This document shows, in pieces, positions 1 through 5,126 of a stretch of DNA of 5,126 nt. The stretch's first letter is position 1. Every line of letters begins with the position of its first letter. The translations under genes and the position numbers were made by a program. The DNA comes from a bacterium (GTDB lineage Bacteria; Calditrichota; Calditrichia; RBG-13-44-9; J042), in NCBI GenBank assembly GCA_015494485.1, contig WGBF01000474.1:1-5126 (forward strand), read 5' to 3'. The notes beneath the pieces are model-generated. The model made no database searches and was not told the DNA's origin. It worked only from the letters and a program-made list of their open reading frames with translations.

Positions 1-1030
1 GCGTTTTGATGGTTTCCGAAGGCCCCTTGAACGATACGCTTTCAATCACGTCCGGATACAGCGTGCCCTGGGCTAAAAAGTCAAACGGACCGCTTTTTTG
101 GGCTTCTGCTTCAAATACGTCAATGAACGTGTTGCCGATGATTTTCCGTTTCTGTTCCGGGTCCGTAACACCGCGCAACTTAGACAGAAACAATTGACGG
201 GCGTTGACTGAAATCAAATTTATATGAAAATGTTCTCGAAAAACAGTTTCCACCTCCTGGGCTTCGTTGGCACGCAGCAATCCCGTATCCACAAACACGC
301 AGGTCAACTGATCCCCGATAGCCCGGTGCAGCAGCACCGCCACCACGCTGGAATCTACCCCGCCGGAAAGGGCGCACAGCACGCGTTTGTCCCCCACCTG
401 CTGGCGGATTTTTTCAATCTGGCTGGAAATAAAGGATTGCGGCGACCAGTCCCCGCTAACGCCGGCTATGAGGTACAGAAAATTGTGCAGGATTTGTTTG
501 CCTTCCACCGTGTGGTGCACTTCCGGATGGAACTGGATGCCGTAAATGTTTTTCTCCGCATTGCCGATTGCCGCAATGGGGGAATTTTCCGTATGGGCCA
601 GAATGGAAAATCCGGATGGGGCTTCGGTCAAATGGTCCCCGTGGCTCATCCACACTACCGTGGGGGAGTCCACTTCAAAAAACAGCTCGGTGTCTTCGTC
701 GATGAACAGTTCCGCGCGGCCGTATTCCCGCCGGGCGGCGGGGTCCACCTGTCCCCCCATTTCGGCGGCAATGAGCTGCAGCCCGTAGCAAATGCCCAGA
801 ATGGGTAATCCCAGTTGAAAAATGCCGCTGTCCGGCCGGGGGGCGTCCTCAGCGTACACACTGGAGGGACCCCCGGATAAAATGATAGCCTTAATGGACT
901 TATCCGCTTTAATTTTTTCCAGCGGGTAATTGAAGGGTTGAATTTCGGAGAAGACGTGCAATTCCCGCACGCGGCGGGCAATGAGCTGGGTGTACTGCGA
1001 CCCAAAATCAAGAATCAGAACTTTTTCCAT
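1..1030 (-). CDS. guaA: GMP synthase (glutamine-hydrolysing), 3' end missing
   Basis: GuaA converts XMP to GMP in the cytosol, using ATP and ammonia from glutamine; it is the last step of guanine nucleotide synthesis. I translated 343 codons from the ATG at 1028-1030 to the window edge without a stop. The class I glutamine amidotransferase domain fills about residues 1-190. It begins MEKVLILDFGSQY, carries the nucleophile Cys81 in GICYG, and has His168 and Glu170 in QFHPEV. The ATP pyrophosphatase domain follows, with the PP-loop SGGVDSS at 222-228, FVDTGLLR near 246-253 and LAQGTLYPDVIESVS near 319-333. The family is usually about 510-525 residues, so roughly a third lies beyond the left edge, including the rest of the XMP-binding and dimerisation region. 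The start overlaps the end of surE by 23 bases and has only a weak ribosome site, which suggests translational coupling. Identity is very secure. Confidence 0.98.
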   Translation of the reverse strand, partial: MEKVLILDFGSQYTQLIARRVRELHVFSEIQPFNYPLEKIKADKSIKAIILSGGPSSVYAEDAPRPDSGIFQLGLPILGICYGLQLIAAEMGGQVDPAARREYGRAELFIDEDTELFFEVDSPTVVWMSHGDHLTEAPSGFSILAHTENSPIAAIGNAEKNIYGIQFHPEVHHTVEGKQILHNFLYLIAGVSGDWSPQSFISSQIEKIRQQVGDKRVLCALSGGVDSSVVAVLLHRAIGDQLTCVFVDTGLLRANEAQEVETVFREHFHINLISVNARQLFLSKLRGVTDPEQKRKIIGNTFIDVFEAEAQKSGPFDFLAQGTLYPDVIESVSFKGPSETIKT

Positions 1031-1799
1031 TGCGTTCCAGACCCCATTGTTTAAGTTCGGTTAAAAATTGGTAATTGGTTAAATCGAATTGCAACGGCGT
1101 AATGGAGACGTAATTTTGTGCCACGGCCACTTCGTCCACATCCTCATCCGTATCCACAAACACTTTGGTGCCACTGAGCCAGTAATACACCCGGTTGCTG
1201 GGATCGGTGCGTTTTTCAAAATATTCTTCGTAACGCCCGCGCCCCTGCCGGGTAATGCGAATGCCCTGCACTTCTTCTTCCGGCACCGGGGGAATGTTCA
1301 CGTTTAACAAGGTACCATCCGGTAAGCCTTCGGCCAGGACCTTGCGGCTCAGTTGAATGGCCAGTTTTTTGGCGTAAGTAAAATCTTTAAACTGGAAGCT
1401 GGCCACGGAAAAGGCAATGGAGGGAATCCCCATAATCATCCCTTCCGTAGCGGCGGAAACCGTCCCGGAATAAATCACATTCAGCGCGGTATTGGCTCCC
1501 TGATTAATTCCGGAAACGACCAGATCCGGGGTAAATTGCAGAATGGCTTTTACCGCCAGCTTGACGCAATCGGCGGGGGTGCCGTTTACCGCCCAGCCGA
1601 AGAATTCGCCATTGCGTTTAAATTCCCACACCCGCAGGGGGTCGGAGAGGGTGATGGCGTGCCCCACAGCGCTCCGTTCCGAATCGGGGGCTACGACGTA
1701 GGTTTCGCCCACTTCCATCATGGCTTCCCGCAGGGCTAAAATACCGGGAGCAAAAATGCCGTCGTCGTTGGTAATAAGAATGCGCGGTTTATGGCTCAT
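1008..1799 (-). CDS. surE: 5'/3'-nucleotidase SurE (survival protein E)
   Basis: SurE is a cytosolic, metal-dependent phosphatase that removes phosphate from nucleoside 5'- and 3'-monophosphates; some members also trim short polyphosphate. The product is 263 residues, normal for the family. Metal-site motifs are intact: ITNDDG with Asp12 and Asp13, Ser43 in DSERSAVGHA, and Asn99 in SGINQGAN. NGTPADCV at 72-79 and YSGTVSAATEG at 110-120 are further family signatures. An in-frame ATG lies eight codons upstream at 1823, but I chose the ATG at 1799 because it has AGAAAGGA five bases ahead and gives the usual SurE N-terminus. It is transcribed toward guaA and overlaps it by 23 bases, so the two are probably co-expressed. 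A candidate promoter lies just upstream at 1845-1873. Confidence 0.97.
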   Translation of the reverse strand: MSHKPRILITNDDGIFAPGILALREAMMEVGETYVVAPDSERSAVGHAITLSDPLRVWEFKRNGEFFGWAVNGTPADCVKLAVKAILQFTPDLVVSGINQGANTALNVIYSGTVSAATEGMIMGIPSIAFSVASFQFKDFTYAKKLAIQLSRKVLAEGLPDGTLLNVNIPPVPEEEVQGIRITRQGRGRYEEYFEKRTDPSNRVYYWLSGTKVFVDTDEDVDEVAVAQNYVSITPLQFDLTNYQFLTELKQWGLERNGKSSDS

Positions 1800-1844
1800 G
1801 GGTGTCCTTTCTGATTGGTCCATTGTTGTCCATTTTTGGTGCCC

Positions 1845-1873
1845 AATTTATGAAAAAGTTGAGGCGTTGTCAT
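1845..1873 (-). promoter_or_regulatory. Possible sigma70-type promoter for surE-guaA
   Basis: On the minus strand there is ATGACA (1868-1873, five of six matches to TTGACA), a 17-base spacer, and TAAATT (1845-1850, four of six matches to TATAAT). Initiation would fall near 1838, giving a leader of about 39 bases that contains the surE ribosome site. Position and spacing are right, but the -10 match is moderate. If the organism uses a Bacteroidota-type sigma factor, this consensus would not apply. Confidence 0.35.
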
Positions 1874-1940
1874 TGGATTATTTTGGTGCTTTTTTGGAGG
1901 AATACAAACCGTGCTACCCGTGATTCCATGAGGCGGCTGG

Positions 1941-1970
1941 TTTCTTTCATTTTCGTTGCGCAGAAAGAAA
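1941..1970. repeat. Perfect 8-bp inverted repeat over the small ORF stop
   Basis: The plus strand has TTTCTTTC at 1941-1948 and its exact reverse complement GAAAGAAA at 1963-1970, separated by 14 bases. The left arm covers most of the TGA stop of the small ORF at 1947-1949. An alternative pairing exists between ATTTTC (1949-1954) and GAAAAT (1967-1972). Stems this A/T-rich are weak in RNA, and no T-run follows on either strand, so a terminator is unlikely. A binding site for a dimeric protein, or chance, are both possible. Confidence 0.4.
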
Positions 1971-2042
1971 ATCGATCGCTGGTTTGCAGATTGAATTATT
2001 TGCACCACCAATACAACTTAAAATAGGTTGGATAACGCTCAT
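1947..2042 (-). CDS. Possible small ORF, 31 residues, unknown function
   Basis: I do not recognise this peptide. The case for translation is the start: ATG at 2040-2042 has AAAGGA at 2050-2055, seven bases ahead, the same core ribosome site as surE. The frame is 31 codons and ends with TGA. The N-terminal half is hydrophobic (MSVIQPILSCIGGA), there are two cysteines at positions 10 and 19, and the C-terminus is basic (SAQRK). It is too short and too weakly hydrophobic to call a membrane segment with confidence. It lies 77 bases after the permease gene in the same direction, so read-through transcription could supply it. The frame stays open upstream, but no better ribosome site was seen there. 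Alternatives are a leader peptide, a decayed gene end, or chance. Two inverted repeats surround its start. Confidence 0.4.
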   Translation of the reverse strand: MSVIQPILSCIGGANNSICKPAIDFLSAQRK

Positions 2043-2088
2043 GTGAATGTCCTTTACTGAATTCGGAAGAACCGGGCATGATCCAACC
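2026..2088 (-). promoter_or_regulatory. Inverted repeat that could mask the small ORF start
   Basis: GGTTGGAT at 2026-2033 and ATCCAACC at 2081-2088 are perfect 8-bp complements. Inside them, CATG at 2040-2043 can pair with CATG at 2077-2080 after a six-base bulge. In the minus-strand RNA this would close a loop of about 33 bases holding the AAAGGA site and would pair the ATG itself. It shares bases 2087-2088 with the hairpin at 2067-2094, so the two folds compete. The pairing is read directly from the sequence; a regulatory role is inference. Confidence 0.35.
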
Positions 2089-2094
2089 CGTTCT
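2067..2094 (-). promoter_or_regulatory. Bulged hairpin downstream of the permease gene
   Basis: On the minus strand AGAACGGG can pair with CCCGGTTCT, eight pairs with one bulged base, around a 10-base loop. It begins about 25 bases after the permease stop codon and ends before the ribosome site of the small ORF. A stem in this place often marks a transcript 3' end, but it is followed by TCCGAATTC and not a T-run, so an intrinsic terminator is not well supported. It could protect the upstream mRNA from 3' decay or act as one arm of a leader switch. Confidence 0.35.
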
Positions 2095-2119
2095 GAGAAA
2101 GGGAACCGAGTGCTGATCG

Positions 2120-2815
2120 TTACAGAAACCACACCCAATAAATGCCAATCAAAATGGCCAGGGAGGCGAAGGTGTATTGGAGGTATTGAAAACTGTTTTC
2201 GGACCATTGCAGCAGCCGATGGGCACTTTTGCCAATGACCAGTGCTACCAGAGTCATGGCCAGGATGGAACCCAATCCGAACGCCACAATGTACCCCACC
2301 GTGGCGTGCCAGCCCGGCAGTGCCAGCGCCGGAAGCACTCCCAGCAAGTGAGAGCTCCCCGCCAGCCCGTGTAAGATGCCGATTCCCAATGGGGCATGGG
2401 TGTGTTGATGGGCGGCGTGGTCATGTGACTGCATTTCTTCCCGGGAATGGAAATGGATATGAACGTGCGCTTCGCCATCGTGTTCATGTTCGTGAATGTG
2501 AATGCGGTTCCGAAAGGACCGCCGCATGGCCCACAACCCCAGGATAATCAGCACGACACCCACCAGTTTTTCGGACCAGCCGGAGAGGGTGTCCACTGGC
2601 AGAAAGTCTTTCAGCAAAAAGGCCAGTGCACCCACAATCCACACGCCGGTGCTATGGCCAATGCCCCACCAGAGGCCGGTAAGCCAGGGATGCCGGCGAT
2701 TTTGTAAGGCCAGAGGAGCTACCGCTGCCAAGTGGTCCGGACCGCTAACCACATGAAGCATACCGGCAGCCAGTCCGGTTACCACACTGAATGCCAGGTA
2801 AGAGATGGATTCCAA
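2120..2815 (-). CDS. NicO/UreH-like nickel/cobalt membrane permease with His-rich loop
   Basis: This 231-residue protein has about six hydrophobic segments (near residues 4-24, 45-68, 83-98, 143-166, 172-196 and 210-230) and should sit in the cytoplasmic membrane. HVVSGPDHLAAV at 21-32 gives an H-x5-DH motif like the metal signature in helix 1 or 2 of NiCoT/UreH/HupE-type transporters, and GIGHSTGV at 51-58 matches their GHS motif. Between helices 3 and 4, residues 106-140 contain 13 histidines, a typical metal-gathering loop. HGLAGSSH at 149-156 opens the second half. The start is TTG at 2813-2815 with AAAGG eight to twelve bases ahead; an in-frame TAA just upstream excludes longer forms, and the next Met (19) would delete helix 1. 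It follows accD by 30 bases and may be co-transcribed. Nickel or cobalt is the likely substrate by family, and direction of transport cannot be told. No urease or hydrogenase gene is visible here. Confidence 0.8.
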   Translation of the reverse strand: MESISYLAFSVVTGLAAGMLHVVSGPDHLAAVAPLALQNRRHPWLTGLWWGIGHSTGVWIVGALAFLLKDFLPVDTLSGWSEKLVGVVLIILGLWAMRRSFRNRIHIHEHEHDGEAHVHIHFHSREEMQSHDHAAHQHTHAPLGIGILHGLAGSSHLLGVLPALALPGWHATVGYIVAFGLGSILAMTLVALVIGKSAHRLLQWSENSFQYLQYTFASLAILIGIYWVWFL

Positions 2816-2845
2816 ATCTATTGCCTTTGTGAATTAATGGCAGCG

Positions 2846-3772
2846 TTATTTGAGCTTGTTGATGGTGGCTTTATCCAGCGATGCTTTTTCGGCACTGCCG
2901 TTACCGTTGTTGCTGTTTGCAGGCAAAGGCATTTCCGCATACCACAGAATTTTGAGCAACCGTGCCAGGGTGCGGTGCATTTCATGACGATGCACAATCA
3001 TGTCCACAAAGCCGTGTTCCAGAACAAACTCTGCCGTCTGGAAGCCTTCCGGTAAATCCTGCCCGATGGTTTGCTTGATGACCCGCTGACCCGCAAACCC
3101 GATGAGTGCCCCCGGTTCGGCAATGTGAATATCCCCCAGCATGGCAAAACTGGCGGTGGTGCCACCTGTAGTCGGGTCAGTTAAAATGGCAATGTAGGGA
3201 ATCCCGGCTTCGGAAAGCTGGGCCAGCTTGGCGCTGGTTTTGGCCAGTTGCATCAGGGAAATGGCGCCTTCCATCATGCGGGCGCCACCGGACGCGGTAA
3301 CGATAATGAGCGGTACCCGTTTTTCCCGGGCGCGGTCAATGGCGCGGGAAATTTTTTCCCCCACAACGGATCCCATACTGCCACCGATAAAGGAAAAATC
3401 CATGACCGCTGCTACGATGGGCATGCCGTTAATGCGGGCATCGCCGGTGACGACGGCGTCATTCAAGCCGGTTTTCTTCTGGGCCTCTTTTAGACGATCT
3501 GAGTATTTCTTCTTGTCTTTAAATTTAAGCGGGTCCACCGGCTTAATGTTTTGCGCAAACTCTTCAAAGGAATTGGCGTCGAAGTAGTAATCAATGTATT
3601 CTTTGGAGGTAACCCGAAAGTGGTATTCGCACTTGGGGCACACATACATGCGCTTTTGCAATTCGCGCCGGTAAATAATTTCCCCGCACTTGTTGCATTT
3701 GACCCACAATCCATCCGGGATTGCCTTTTTCTCGCCGCTGGAAATTCCCTTTTTGCGTTTAAACCAATCCAT
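2846..3772 (-). CDS. accD: Acetyl-CoA carboxylase carboxyltransferase subunit beta
   Basis: AccD pairs with AccA to form the carboxyltransferase that moves CO2 from biotin on AccB to acetyl-CoA, making malonyl-CoA for fatty acid synthesis. The 308-residue product has the N-terminal zinc ribbon (Cys26, Cys29, Cys45, Cys48 in CNKC and CPKC). The crotonase-like fold follows, with GSMGSVVGEKISRA, ASGGARMMEG, TDPTTGGTTASFAMLGD and EPGALIGFAGQRVI, all diagnostic. The C-terminal tail is polar and rich in Asn, Gly and Lys. A Met ten codons upstream (3802) is in frame, but I chose ATG 3772 because MDWFKRKKGI is the standard AccD N-terminus and GGGGGA lies seven bases ahead of it. accA is not in the window. 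It follows rimI after 97 bases, with a possible promoter of its own. Confidence 0.98.
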   Translation of the reverse strand: MDWFKRKKGISSGEKKAIPDGLWVKCNKCGEIIYRRELQKRMYVCPKCEYHFRVTSKEYIDYYFDANSFEEFAQNIKPVDPLKFKDKKKYSDRLKEAQKKTGLNDAVVTGDARINGMPIVAAVMDFSFIGGSMGSVVGEKISRAIDRAREKRVPLIIVTASGGARMMEGAISLMQLAKTSAKLAQLSEAGIPYIAILTDPTTGGTTASFAMLGDIHIAEPGALIGFAGQRVIKQTIGQDLPEGFQTAEFVLEHGFVDMIVHRHEMHRTLARLLKILWYAEMPLPANSNNGNGSAEKASLDKATINKLK

Positions 3773-3800
3773 AAAAAAATCCCCCGAAAAAGTGAACAGC

Positions 3801-3830
3801 ACAAAATAATAAAAAAATCTGGAAATTCAA
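3801..3830 (-). promoter_or_regulatory. Possible promoter for accD
   Basis: In the gap between rimI and accD the minus strand carries TTGAAT (3825-3830, four of six matches to TTGACA), a 16-base spacer and TATTTT (four of six matches to TATAAT), in a T-rich context. A TTTG overlapping the -35 box followed 19 bases later by TATTTTG also resembles, imperfectly, the Bacteroidota -33/-7 pattern. The 97-base gap, unlike the overlapping junctions upstream, makes separate initiation reasonable. The match is weak. Confidence 0.3.
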
Positions 3831-3869
3831 ACGTTCGGTAGAGGTTTTGAGGGAAGGGAGCAGGAAATC

Positions 3870-4322
3870 TTAAACTTGGGTTTGCAGGTTTTTGCGCATC
3901 ACAATGGCATCTTCGCCATCGCGGTAGTAACGTTTGCGCACGCCGTGGGGGAAAAATCCAAACTTGTTGTACAGGGCCATTGCGGCTTTGTTAGAAGGGC
4001 GCACTTCCAGCAAAATGTAATGGGAACCCATTTTCTCTGCCCGGTCAATTAAGTGCTGCATTAAATAAGTGCCCCAGCCCTGTTTCTGGTAGTCCGGGTG
4101 GATGGCAATATTGGCAATGTGAAATTCTTCGAAGATTTCCCAGGCCACGGCATATCCAATAATTTCGCCCTCCAGGTCCAGGACCACCGGGTAGGAGAAG
4201 CGGTTGGCATGAATTTCAAACTGAAAACTGGTACGTTGCCAGGGGTCGGGGAACACCCGTTGCTCAATGCGAAGGACAAAATCCAGGTCCTCTTCCTGCA
4301 TTCGGCGAATAACGGGCTTCAT
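3870..4322 (-). CDS. rimI: Ribosomal-protein-alanine N-acetyltransferase RimI (GNAT family)
   Basis: RimI uses acetyl-CoA to acetylate protein N-termini, classically Ala1 of ribosomal protein S18; some homologues have wider targets. The 150-residue length fits a single GNAT domain. Visible features are IRRMQEEDLDFVLRIE at the start, the IANIAIHPDYQKQGWGTYLM segment with the acetyl-CoA pyrophosphate loop QKQGWG (79-84), Glu106 in LLEVRPSN matching the catalytic Glu, and Tyr118 in ALYNKFGF matching the proton donor. The ATG overlaps the tsaB stop as ATGA and has a strong AAAGGAGT ribosome site at 4326-4333. Its place directly after tsaB supports RimI over other GNAT enzymes. True substrates cannot be told from sequence. 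Confidence 0.93.
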   Translation of the reverse strand: MKPVIRRMQEEDLDFVLRIEQRVFPDPWQRTSFQFEIHANRFSYPVVLDLEGEIIGYAVAWEIFEEFHIANIAIHPDYQKQGWGTYLMQHLIDRAEKMGSHYILLEVRPSNKAAMALYNKFGFFPHGVRKRYYRDGEDAIVMRKNLQTQV

Positions 4323-5002
4323 AGCACTCCTTTAAATGCACGCATATACAGCGGTTCTGCGTCGGTCAATGAGGGCCAGTTGCCTTTTAAATAAGCGGAA
4401 TATCCCAGTTCGGCCAGGGCCCACATCTGGGGCTGCGGGGCAGACCAAATGGTAGCAGAATCTGGCAAGAGGGGGTGCAGTTGGGGCTTCAGGCGAACGG
4501 CATCGGCACCGGTAATAATCGCGGGTGCATCCCCCAGCCAATTCGGAAATTCCGCCAGGGGTAGCAACGTGGGTTTTTCCACTTCCTGAAAGCCGTTGGC
4601 GTCGTGGTGAAAACGGGCCACAAAAAGTTCCTCCCGCCGGGCATCAATGATGGGAACGATGGCTTCCGGGCGCGGACCCAGGCTGTAGGCCCACACCTGC
4701 AGGGTGGATACGGGAATTACCGGAATGTTCAACGCCTGGGCCATCCCTTTGGCCAGACTAAAGCCAATGCGTAGCCCGGTAAATGAGCCCGGTCCGGCTG
4801 AAACAACGATGGCAGAAAGCACATCAGGGGAAATTTCTGCTTCTTTCAGGGCCTGTTCCACAAAGGGCGCCAGTTTGCGGGAGTGCACGTTCTTCTGGTT
4901 CACGGCAAATTCCGAAACAATCCCGCTTTCGCGGCTCACCGCAACGCCGCAGGTCAGTCCGGTGGTTTCAATATGTAGCAAGTAGGGTGCTGTCTGGTTC
5001 AT
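4319..5002 (-). CDS. tsaB: tRNA t6A37 threonylcarbamoyladenosine biosynthesis protein TsaB
   Basis: TsaB is the scaffold partner of TsaD and TsaE in making N6-threonylcarbamoyladenosine at position 37 of ANN-decoding tRNAs. The 227-residue length is typical. It has the ASKHA-type N-terminus LLHIETTGLTCGVAVS, HSRKLAPFVEQALKEA near 40-55, the hallmark SAGPGSFTGLRIG (68-80), IIDARREELF near 118-127, and the closing PLYMR motif at 217-221. It lacks the HxxxH metal site of TsaD, as expected for TsaB. The first element reads IETT where many homologues have IDTS, a common lineage variant. GGAG lies six bases before the ATG, and the start overlaps the tsaE stop (ATGA), so expression is coupled on both sides. 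Confidence 0.96.
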   Translation of the reverse strand: MNQTAPYLLHIETTGLTCGVAVSRESGIVSEFAVNQKNVHSRKLAPFVEQALKEAEISPDVLSAIVVSAGPGSFTGLRIGFSLAKGMAQALNIPVIPVSTLQVWAYSLGPRPEAIVPIIDARREELFVARFHHDANGFQEVEKPTLLPLAEFPNWLGDAPAIITGADAVRLKPQLHPLLPDSATIWSAPQPQMWALAELGYSAYLKGNWPSLTDAEPLYMRAFKGVL

Positions 5003-5126
5003 GAGGCTCTCCGTTCAATCCGTACCTGTCGGGCATTGGGGGCATCGGGTACAAATTCCAGGTAAATATTAATCCGCCGGGCGGGCAGTTCCCGCTCCAC
5101 CTTTTCGGCCCACTCAATAAACGTTA
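4999..5126 (-). CDS. tsaE: tRNA t6A37 biosynthesis ATPase TsaE, C-terminal end only
   Basis: Only the last 41 codons and the TGA at 4999-5001 are inside the window; the rest lies beyond the right edge. The visible peptide starts TFIEWAEKVERELPARRINI, which matches the characteristic IEWAE...LP segment near the C-terminus of TsaE (YjeE). TsaE is the P-loop ATPase that resets the TsaB-TsaD complex during t6A synthesis; its Walker motifs are not visible here. The stop overlaps the tsaB start as ATGA. The call rests on this short motif plus the adjacent tsaB, which together are strong. Confidence 0.88.
   Translation of the reverse strand, partial: TFIEWAEKVERELPARRINIYLEFVPDAPNARQVRIERRAS

Larger units (their letters stand above)
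1800..2119. other. 320-base gap between the permease gene and surE
   Basis: This is the only stretch over 300 bases without a recognised gene. From the permease side it holds a bulged hairpin (2067-2094), a longer inverted repeat (2026-2088), a 31-codon ORF with a good ribosome site (1947-2042), an 8-bp inverted repeat (1941-1970), and the probable surE promoter (1845-1873). Longer open frames on both strands here show no recognisable protein motifs and lack ribosome sites at their nominal starts. No tRNA or known riboswitch core was recognised, and no hairpin is followed by a clear T-run. Confidence 0.6.

Noticed and set aside
224..808. 194-codon plus-strand open frame
   Set aside because: It runs antisense to guaA, whose minus-strand frame has all catalytic motifs; the plus frame is a codon-bias shadow.
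655..1011. 118-codon minus-strand open frame inside guaA
   Set aside because: It is out of frame with the clear GuaA translation, is rich in Pro and Ser, and has no recognisable motif.
1796..2011. 71-codon minus-strand frame whose TGA overlaps the surE ATG (ATGA)
   Set aside because: Its first codon is TTG without a ribosome site, its internal ATG at 1873 also lacks one and lies inside the putative -35 box, and no protein motif is visible. The overlap is probably chance.
2067..2094. Intrinsic terminator after the permease gene
   Set aside because: The stem is present but is followed by TCCGAATTC, not a T-run, so I list it only as a hairpin.
1802..2238. Two plus-strand open frames across the gap (1802-2026 and 2047-2238)
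   Set aside because: Neither has a convincing ribosome site or recognisable motif; the second runs into the coding strand of the permease as antisense, and all real genes here are on the minus strand.
2401..2500. Simple repeat of CATG/GTG-like triplets
   Set aside because: It is explained by the His codons of the permease loop, which is in frame and typical of the family.
3228..3587. 119-codon plus-strand open frame
   Set aside because: It is antisense to the conserved core of accD and has no ribosome site or motif.

Overview
This window is a compact bacterial chromosome segment in which every convincing gene lies on the minus strand. Read in the direction of transcription (right to left) the order is: tsaE (3' end only), tsaB, rimI, accD, a NicO/UreH-like nickel/cobalt permease with a His-rich loop, a possible 31-codon small ORF, surE and guaA (5' part only). 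Base composition is moderate, Shine-Dalgarno sites are clear (AAAGGAGT, AAAGGA, GGAG), and the gene content is housekeeping. The organism is a free-living type of bacterium. A member of the Bacteroidota/Calditrichota-like FCB assemblage would fit the IETT-type start of TsaB, but this is a weak inference. I saw no IS element, CRISPR array, tRNA or rRNA.

Right part (3870-5126): tsaE-tsaB-rimI form a tight cassette in which each junction is an ATGA stop/start overlap. TsaE and TsaB belong to the tRNA t6A37 modification machinery, and RimI is the N-terminal acetyltransferase often encoded beside tsaB.

Middle part (2120-3869): a 97-base gap with a possible promoter leads into accD, the zinc-finger carboxyltransferase beta subunit of acetyl-CoA carboxylase. 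Thirty bases after accD comes a six-helix metal permease that starts on TTG and has 13 histidines in a 35-residue loop.

Gap (1800-2119): this is the only long non-coding stretch. It holds a 31-codon ORF with an AAAGGA ribosome site, two overlapping inverted repeats around that ORF's start codon, an 8-bp inverted repeat over its stop codon, and a plausible sigma70-type promoter for surE. It is the least explained part of the window.

Left part (1-1799): surE and guaA overlap by 23 bases, linking a nucleoside-monophosphate phosphatase to GMP synthase. guaA runs off the left edge after 343 codons.

The window is mostly ordinary core genome. I found no clear evidence of a new multi-gene system. 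The best leads are the small ORF with its alternative RNA folds and the metal permease embedded among core genes.
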